Source: Aldrovandia affinis (lineage: Eukaryota > Chordata > Actinopteri > Notacanthiformes > Halosauridae). Taken from it: a DNA stretch of 64,000 nt. A program made the position numbers and the translations under genes. Where the stretch lies: the NCBI GenBank assembly GCA_029706075.1, contig JAINUG010000472.1, positions 124,001-188,000 on the forward strand, read 5' to 3'. Position 1 is the first letter of the stretch; each line of letters opens with the position of its first letter. The notes under the pieces are model-generated. The model made no database searches. It saw nothing but the letters and a program-made list of their open reading frames with translations, and was not told where the DNA came from. Shown in pieces: positions 57,530 through 64,000 of the stretch.

Positions 57530-59774
57530 TATACCACGGCCAGTGCCGTGGATGCCCCGGAGTCTCCATCATCACGCTGGACATCAACAGTAGCGCGAGC
57601 TTTCTCCCACTCCCGCAAAATATATGTGTAACATTAACGTAAACATTAACAGCTAATGCTAGCTAATATTAGCTTATGACAAGCTGAATTATGCACGCTT
57701 CCTGCCACACTATTATGCCACAATGTCACGTCTACCCATTGATCACCCAGAGGTGCACCAGCAGTTCATGCATGGTGGCTTCAGTGTCCAGCTTCGTAGC
57801 CAGAATCCCTTCGGCCGGATCCCTGTGGATCAAACCATTGAGGAAACAGTCAACCGAGATACCCAGACAGCAAGAGGCACAAAGGGATTCAGCCTGAAAC
57901 GGGCTGCTGTGGAGAGGTACTACCTGACTTCTGGGTACCGCAGCAACTACCTTAAGCAGCTCAGAAGGATGGTGGGACGCGGAATGTCCCACTTCAGCCA
58001 CCCAGACCTGCAGATGCCTAGAATCACCAGGGATGAAGCAGATGTACAGTCCATTGTGAAGCTTCTTGAAGATGACTGGACAAACCCTTTCGACCCAATG
58101 AAAGTGAGTTTGTCAGCATTTCGACAGGTACCATTCCCCCTCCAGATGTAGCAAGGGAAGTTCTTGATGCCCACAAAATTGGCATGGAAGCATACGAGGG
58201 ATTCAAGCGGGACCGGCTTGAAGACGAAAAACCAAAGACCCAGTTCCATGATGAGATGACGAAGAAGAGGCTGAAGATGTTTTCAGATATACGAAAGAAA
58301 CATTCTGCAAGCAACCCAAACAAGGTCATTTTGCAGGCTGACAGGAAGCTCTTCGCCCACATGGTCCTGGTGGCAGAGAGCCGCCATCTCCAGATGAGTG
58401 ATGTCCTTTCCCACTCACTAGGGCCATTGCCATGGGCACTCGCCAATGGAGACGGGACACTGAGAAAGACAAACAAAGCTGTTCTGGCCAGGGAGCTGGA
58501 GAAGCAGGTCTTACCAGCAGAGACTATCCCTGGGCCGTCTGCTACCATCATTGATGGGATGAGTCTGATTCAGAAGATGAAGGACAATGACCAGACATTC
58601 TCTCAACATGCAGCCTCAGCACTGACTCAACTCCTACATGAAGGAGCCAGGAGCCAGAGAATCGATGTGGTCTTCAATGTATATCAGGAGGACTCGATCA
58701 AGAATGCCGAGAGAGCGAACAGGGGGTGCACCACAGGGATACAGTTCCGAAACATTGCACCAGGTCACTGGATCTAGCAATGGAGAAAGTTTCTCAGCAG
58801 TTCAGCTAACAAGGCCAACCTCATAAGGTTCCTGGTGGCCACGTGGAAAATACCCAAGCTGAGGGACAGGCTGAACGACAAGCAGCTCTACATCGCCAGT
58901 GAGGAAAGCTGCTTGCACATCACCAAGGATCAGTGGGCTGAGGTTGCAAGCCTACAGTCGAACCAAGAAGAGGCTGACACTAGAATGATTTTGAATGCAG
59001 CTCATGCCACAGAGGAAGGCTACAGCGCTGTTGTAGTAACAGCTGATGACACCGATGTGTTGTTGCTCTGCCTGGCATTCTCTGCCGATATCTCCTGTCC
59101 CTTGCTCCAGAACTGCGGAACTAAGAACCGGGTAAGGTATCTTGACATCACCAAGCTACGCCAGGCCCTGGGAGACTGTGTCTGTAATGCTGTGATTGGC
59201 ATGTACGCATACACTGGATGTGACACGTTGAGTGCCTTCGCAGGTCGTGGGAAGCTCAGAGCCTTGAAGCTCATCATGAGATCAGAGCATTTCCAAGAAG
59301 TGTTTCGCAAGCTGGGACAGTCCGGGGAACTATCCACGGACCTATTCAAGAAGCTGCAAGCATTCACATGCAAACTGTACACAGTGTCTACGACAACAGA
59401 GGACATCAACACAGCCCGCCACCAGCTTTTCTGCGCACAGTGTGGGGAGCTCGAGTCTAGCCAGCTGCCACCATGCGAGTCTTCAGCAACATCCACATGT
59501 CCTAAGCCCAGTCGAGCATGGCTGGGCCAGAAATGACAACGGCCAGCTCACCGTGGAATGGATGCGGGGATCTCCAGCCCCTGAGGCAGTGCTGCAGCTG
59601 CTGTCCTGCAACTGCAGCCATAGATGCAAGCTCCTGGAATGCCAGTGCATGAGCAGCGGCTTGAAATGTACAAACCTGTGCAAGTTGCAAACATGTGACA
59701 ATCAACCCCAAGAGGAGGGCCTTGGCATGATGATCACAGCGGCAGACCTGACTGACTCTGAAACAGAGGACTGA
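57530..59774 (+). pseudogene. PIN/FEN-like protein with Cys-rich tail, C-terminal half
   Basis: From about 57723: 'HPEVHQQFMHGGFSVQLRSQ', 'PVDQTIEETVNRDTQ' and 'GTKGFSLKRAAVERYYLTS'; then a middle region (KTQFHDEMTKKRLKMF). From 58650 comes a PIN-like core: 'VVFNVYQEDSIKNAERANRG', 'ANKANLIRFLVATW', 'NQEEADTRMILNAAHA', 'VVVTADDTDVLLLCLAF' and 'MYAYTGCDTLSAFAGRGK'. The tail has a C-x-C-x3-C-x5-C-x-C spaced cluster (SCNCSHRCKLLECQC, CTNLCKLQTC). Breaks: a 1-nt shift near 58095, an in-frame TAG at 58775-58777, and a shift with short deletion near 59500. I recall such proteins as multicopy and probably transposon-linked in fish and invertebrates, but know no formal name. The N-terminal half is absent; nuclease function is inference. 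Confidence 0.6.
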
Positions 59775-60219
59775 TCTTAAGGAGGGAGCCCTCACACTTG
59801 TGTGACCCTCGCTAACAAAGACTCCAATCTCCATTGTTCTGGAAGATCCCTCTCCCTAAGCACATGTATTTTGTTTGCTTAGTTTGTATTACTCCATTAT
59901 TTCATTAAATATTCATACCCTTGTATTGTGTCGGACAGATTTGACCCGAATTTAGGTGTTTATCATCACAAAAAGGCTGGTTAACATACTTGTTTTAGCC
60001 TGAGGCCAGGTGACTTTGCCTAATTTGGGGTCATGAACTTCTATACAGAATATTGACATCTTGATGTTTTTGTTTATTTCTATATGCACTTTGCACCCCA
60101 TTTTTATGTTTCGCCCATTTTTGGCCGCAAAGGAGAATAGGCCTTTATGAACTAGCAGCTAGTATAAATAAGAGGGACACTTTGTTTTTCTTTCACTCTC
60201 ACTCTCTCTCACACACTCA

Positions 60220-60262
<43 letters not shown>

Positions 60263-60632
60263 TTCTCACCACAAGCATAAAGACTATCCCAAATAGATGC
60301 AAATACTTTTTCTTACTTTTATTTGAACTAAAGGCATATTTATAAATATATTTTATCTTCAAAAAGCATACCAATGCCTCATAGACATAACATGACACAG
60401 ATGCAGATCTAAGTTGTGGGAATCCACTCTGTTGCTGAGAGGAGCAACACTGATATAAAAAAGGTCCCACTCACCATTTACTCACTCGATCACTCAGAAG
60501 CAATTGTCAGAAGAGGAACATGAGCAGAAGACTCATGTACAGCTAGTGAAGCCCTCGCTGTACTCTTAGACAATGATAATGACAGTGAAATAGAGGAGGA
60601 AGTGTCTGAAACTGAGGACAATGTTGAACATA
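59775..60632. other. Mostly unidentified; possible piggyBac 5' end remnant
   Basis: 'gtcggacagatttgacccga' near 59930 and an acidic stretch before 60632 (DNDSEIEEEVSETEDNVEH in the plus frame) resemble a PGBD4-type 5' region and N-terminus. The acidic frame continues after the Tc1 element at 61505 (HYNESSSDS). Weak evidence. Confidence 0.3.
60211..60260. repeat. (CA)n microsatellite
   Basis: About 25 CA units, slightly interrupted at the left. Confidence 0.9.
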
Positions 60633-61502
60633 CACTACCAGTCAAAAGTTTTAGAACACCCCCTTTTTCCATTTTTTATTGACATTTAAGCAGTTCAAGT
60701 CCAGTGAATAACCTAAAATGGTACAAAGGTAAGTGGTAAACTGCCAGAAGTTTAAAAAAAAGTTTATGTTACCAAAAACTGAAAGAATAATGTACATTTT
60801 ATGGCAGTGAGTAGTTTCCTACACCATCAAAAGGCACTTGTAAACTGGAGGAAACTCTGACAGGAAGAGGTCTGGCAGACCCAAAGCCACAACAAAATCA
60901 GAAGACAAGTTTCTGAGAGTCAACAGCTTGTGTGATAGGCAGCTCACAGGACAGCTTCAAGCACAGCTTAACACTGGTTGAAGTAAGGAAGTCTCAGTTT
61001 CAACTGTAAAGAGAAGACTGCGAACTGCAGGTTTGACAGGTCGAGTGGCACTAAGAAAGCCATTGCTAAGATGGCAAAATAATAAAAAGAGGCTTGTTTG
61101 GGCCATGAAGCGCCACCAGTGGACTACTAAAGACTGGAAGAAGGTCTTATGGACCAATGAATGAAAATTTGAAATCTTTGGTTCATCACGCAGGGTTTTG
61201 GTATGCCGTTGAGTAGGCGAAAGGATGGTTCCTCAGTGTGTGACACCAACTGTCAAACATGGAGGAGGAAGCATGATGGTCTGGGGCTCTTTTGCTGGAT
61301 CCAGAGTTGGCGACTTGCACAGAGTGACTGTTGACCCACGTTAACCCATTACTTGTTCCCTGAAAAGGGCCTTTTTTATAACTCTGAATTTGTTTACTCT
61401 GGCAGTTTACCGCTTACCTTTGTACCATTTCAGGTTATTCACTGGACTTGAACTGCTTAAATTTCTGTAAAAACTGGAAAATGGGGGTGTTGACCGGTAG
61501 TG
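60633..61502 (+). mobile_element. Tc1-type transposon, internally deleted, 870 bp
   Basis: Ends CACTACCAGTCAAAAG and CCGGTAGTG, flanked by TA (60631-60632, 61503-61504). Long inverted repeats extend inward ('aagcagttcaagtccagtga' and its complement near 61445). Inside, plus-strand scraps of transposase remain: 'STVKRRLRTAGLTGRVALRK', 'WTTKDWKKVLWTNE' (first D replaced by N) and 'VKHGGGSMMVWGSFAGSRV'. The second D and the E region are deleted. Confidence 0.75.
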
Positions 61503-61556
61503 TAATTCGCACTACAATGAATCATCCTCTGATTCATTGTAGTCCGTCAATCCGTT

Positions 61557-61600
61557 GATGTGGTTCTGTGTGGCTCAGTAGGTAGAGCATGGCGTTGGCA
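61557..61600 (+). repeat. SINE head fragment
   Basis: 'gtgtggctcagtaggtagag' then 'catggcgttggcaacg' matches the tRNA-like head of the SINE at 35.6 kb; the body is lost. Confidence 0.5.
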
Positions 61601-62052
61601 ACGCTTTATTAAAAACATGCCAGCAATTCTTTTTTAAAGCACATTATGACCATCATGGCCAGTTTAATTAATAATTAGTACATTTTGTGTGCTTTGTAAT
61701 GAAAAACGAGTGGTGTAATATCAAGGGAAACCTGTCCTATATGGACAAAAAACTGAAATATCTGGTCAAGTTTGTAATGATAGTCAGTGACATGATGATA
61801 ATTTCAAATAATTCGTTTTTGAGGAGGTTAAATATATATATCATACAATTTTGAGGTGACTTGTATAGCACCGGCTGTTTTTGGCCGAAACACTATTCAT
61901 TGGGTAAACATTGGAACATAATACAATATACTGTATCTTTGTTATTCCTTTAAGTTCCTGGTGTGGTCTCTATCAATACACACCACCACCTCAGTCTGTC
62001 TGACTGTAAGAGTTATCTCCAATTTTTACCTGCATCATAGCCATAGCCTTAA
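61601..62052. other. No gene seen
   Basis: AT-rich spacer without recognised elements. Confidence 0.35.
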
Positions 62053-62221
62053 CCCTTTGAGGCATACGGTCACAAATGTGTGATCATTCTAAAATGCAAT
62101 CTAGAATTCTAATTAATTCTAATTGATGACATCATAAAGGCTTATCAATGCAAAATGGACTATTCCAGAATAGAACACTATGAATTGGAACTAGAACTCT
62201 CAAAAACGACTCCTCAAAGGG
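62053..62221. mobile_element. piggyBac-like MITE, 169 bp
   Basis: CCCTTTGAGG...CCTCAAAGGG ends flanked by TTAA at 62049-62052 and 62222-62225. The TTAA duplication and C-rich TIR fit piggyBac; Kolobok is the alternative. Non-coding. Confidence 0.7.
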
Positions 62222-62750
62222 TTAATGACGTTCCTGACTTTATCTTTAGAGCTACAACCATATATTACCACTCAAATTAAAGCTTAGAATGTTGGGCAGT
62301 TTTCTATAGCCATTAGAAGCATGTTGTTTTTCAGCACATACTTACAAATTGGTGATATTTACTAGACATTTTTGTTTTTGTTTAGCTTTTTTTGCAAAAT
62401 CTTGCAATAAAAGGTCATTTAAGCTTATATGGAAGTTTTGAATCATTAAAATATTCCAATATACCATTCCAATCAATTCCCCATCCTTGAATTATGCAGA
62501 AAAGTGGGTTCCTAGGTCTCTGTACAATATAAGGTTCAAAAGTTGTTGATATATTTGCCGCGACAATTTGCGTGTGACAATATAGGGGTCCACATATTCA
62601 ACGCATGATAACTACCACTAAGCTACCATTCCGCAATGGTTATCATGCCAAACTGTGAACTAGAGATGTATAGTAAGTCAAAAAACACAACTAGAATTTG
62701 TCCACCCAGATGAGCCCCGTGGGTGAATTTTCGGGTCTTGGCTCATGGAC
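62222..62750. other. No gene seen
   Basis: AT-rich spacer; nothing recognised. Confidence 0.35.
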
Positions 62751-63165
62751 TAATAGAGAAATTCTGTGTTTGGGAATTGTTTTTGAGTCACTTCTCATGC
62801 TGCACAAGGTGTGGAGCTGTGCCAAAAGAGATAGGCGGCAAGCTGTTGCAGGAGTAGCTGGCCGCCACAGTCTCAAGGGCAGTGTGCCTGCCAAAAAGAT
62901 TACGAGGTGCTCTCAGAGATGGGGAAAATAACTGTCTTGTGACTGATATATGGGCGAGGCTAATGCATCTGACATGGAAGCTATTGTGTATAATAAACTT
63001 TGCTCTGCAGGAAAATAGTTGTTCTTTGTCTGACAGGGAGGCATTGAACCCCGAATGCATTGGGTTAAATAAACTCTGCTTGATTTTGTTTGATTGTTCT
63101 GTCTCTCATTTGGTGGAAGTGTTCTCTATTCTCTTTTAAGGTATTCTAAATTCGTGAACCTAACA
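62751..63165 (+). mobile_element. Solo LTR-like fossil, relative of 5724-6071
   Basis: Shares 'gagaaattctgtgttt', 'gaggcattgaaccccgaatg', 'aaataaactctgcttga' and the 'ttcgtgaacctaaca' end with the minus-strand copy at 5.7 kb. It contains AATAAA-type signals near 62993 and 63068. No target duplication was recognised. No internal genes. Confidence 0.55.
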
Positions 63166-63240
63166 GATTCAAACCCAGGACCTTCTTGCTGTGGGGCGAC
63201 AGTGCTATCCACTGCACCACTGTGCCACCCCAGACTTTGG
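63166..63240 (-). repeat. SINE head fragment
   Basis: On the minus strand: 'ggcacagtggtgcagtggat', 'agcactgtcgccccacagca' and the B-box-like 'ggtcctgggtttgaatc'. A common fish SINE head. Confidence 0.65.
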
Positions 63241-63289
63241 TTAACACTTGACTTGACACTTACTTAAGACTTGCATAACAGTGAATTGG

Positions 63290-63620
63290 TCACAACTCTG
63301 TCCATTGCGATAGTTCAAACCCACCTTTTCAGACTCCAATACCACTGAGTTCTGCACATCTACACAATTGTCATCACCACTGCCTACTTGCTCAACACTT
63401 CTTGTATTTGTATCCCTGCCTACTCATTTAATTTAAAAAAATGTAATGACTAATTAAAACTAACCTTTTCCTTCCCAGTCCCAACAACAATGTCTATCGC
63501 TGTATCACTGCACTGATCTCTTGCGAGAACTATGATTGTTCCTACCATGTGTTAATGCACATCTTGTAAGTCGCTCTGGATAAGTGTCCGCTAAATGCCT
63601 AAAATGTAAAACGTAAACGC
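63290..63620 (+). repeat. L2-type LINE C-terminus and 3' end
   Basis: 'caaacccaccttttcagact' encodes the usual QTHLFRL-like terminus in degraded form. The body then matches 26.0 and 43.1 kb and ends 'cttgtaagtcgctctggata', 'ctaaatgcctaaaatgtaaa'. Confidence 0.65.
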
Positions 63621-63829
63621 ACGCGGGAGGCCCTCATTTGCTTTTATTGACAATGGGACAGCCTGAGCTCTTAGTTGCTCAGTTGTTAGTTAAGCTTCCT
63701 GCTACAGAAGTTTCAGATATGGACTTTTTATTTTTTATATATACCAGGGGATATCTTGTGCGATACAAGTTCACTTCAACCACTTCGCTTAACTTTTTTT
63801 TACATTTATTCCATTCAGCTGATTTTTCC

Positions 63830-64000
63830 CCCTGTTTTTCTCCCAATTTGTTGGCCAATTATACCCTCTATTTCTTTCAATTCACCCCCCTTCAGGAGCC
63901 CGCCGCCCGTCACTACGGTGAAGCGAATACCCCCAGGGCCGGCGATGATCCGCCTCCTCCGAGACGGAACTTCGCCCTTCCTGCTCCTCGGCGAGCACGT
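63830..64000 (-). repeat. SINE, truncated by window end
   Basis: On the minus strand it ends 'agggtataattggccaacaa' and 'attgggagaaaaacaggggg', like the SINE at 51.2-52.0 kb. The head lies beyond the window. Confidence 0.55.

Noticed and set aside
58024-59496. Minus-strand frames of 158-175 codons
   Set aside because: Antisense shadows of the PIN-like frame, which has clear motifs on the plus strand.

Overview
The window looks like a gene-poor, repeat-dense stretch of a ray-finned (probably teleost) fish genome. The evidence is the repeat set: Rex1-type and L2-type LINEs, an L1-type LINE, Tc1, hAT, piggyBac and Harbinger-like DNA transposons, THAP-bearing transposons, tRNA-derived SINEs whose tail reads like 'cgctctggataagagcgtct', and fish-type LTR fossils. 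No bacterial or organellar genes were seen. I cannot name the species.

Layout. 0-4.8 kb: LTR-like fossil sequence, a Rex1 3' end, a piggyBac C-terminal remnant and a 57-bp tandem repeat. 4.8-9.9 kb: one 5'-complete-looking L2-type LINE (minus strand) with an esterase-type ORF1, carrying two solo LTRs. It splits an unidentified repeat, called X here, and the unsplit version of X lies at 26.3-26.9 kb, so the exact target site can be read. 10.9-15.2 kb: L1 pieces, a Rex1 LINE with a 660-codon open frame, a hAT MITE and another Rex1 3' end. 15.2-19.4 kb: a piggyBac remnant split by a THAP-encoding transposon, then a plus-strand L2-type LINE. 19.8-23.0 kb: a second Rex1. 24.9-26 kb: LTR-like fossils. 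26.3-32.6 kb: repeat X, then an L1-type LINE split by a third, near full-length Rex1 with target duplications. 34-39.5 kb: a Tc1 fragment, a gag-like fossil, two SINEs, a GA microsatellite and two Tc1 elements with their terminal repeats. 39.7-43.1 kb: a broken endogenous retrovirus (pol, env; minus strand). 43.1-44.9 kb: L2 3' ends. 46.6-51.1 kb: three short open coiled-coil exons in one phase, the best host-gene candidate, with a complete hAT transposon sitting in the intron between the first two. 54.6-55.9 kb: another L2-type LINE. 56.4-59.8 kb: a second THAP transposon copy followed by the C-terminal half of a multicopy PIN/FEN-like protein with a Cys-rich tail. 60-64 kb: an internally deleted Tc1, a piggyBac MITE, a solo LTR, an L2 3' end and SINE pieces.

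The genes do not form a pathway. The story is layered insertion: the nesting and the empty sites inside the window give a relative order of events. No LINE here has a fully intact ORF2. The longest frame (Rex1, 11.9-13.9 kb) has lost the second catalytic Asp of the reverse transcriptase. Family names rest on protein motifs and terminal sequences read by eye; no database search was run.
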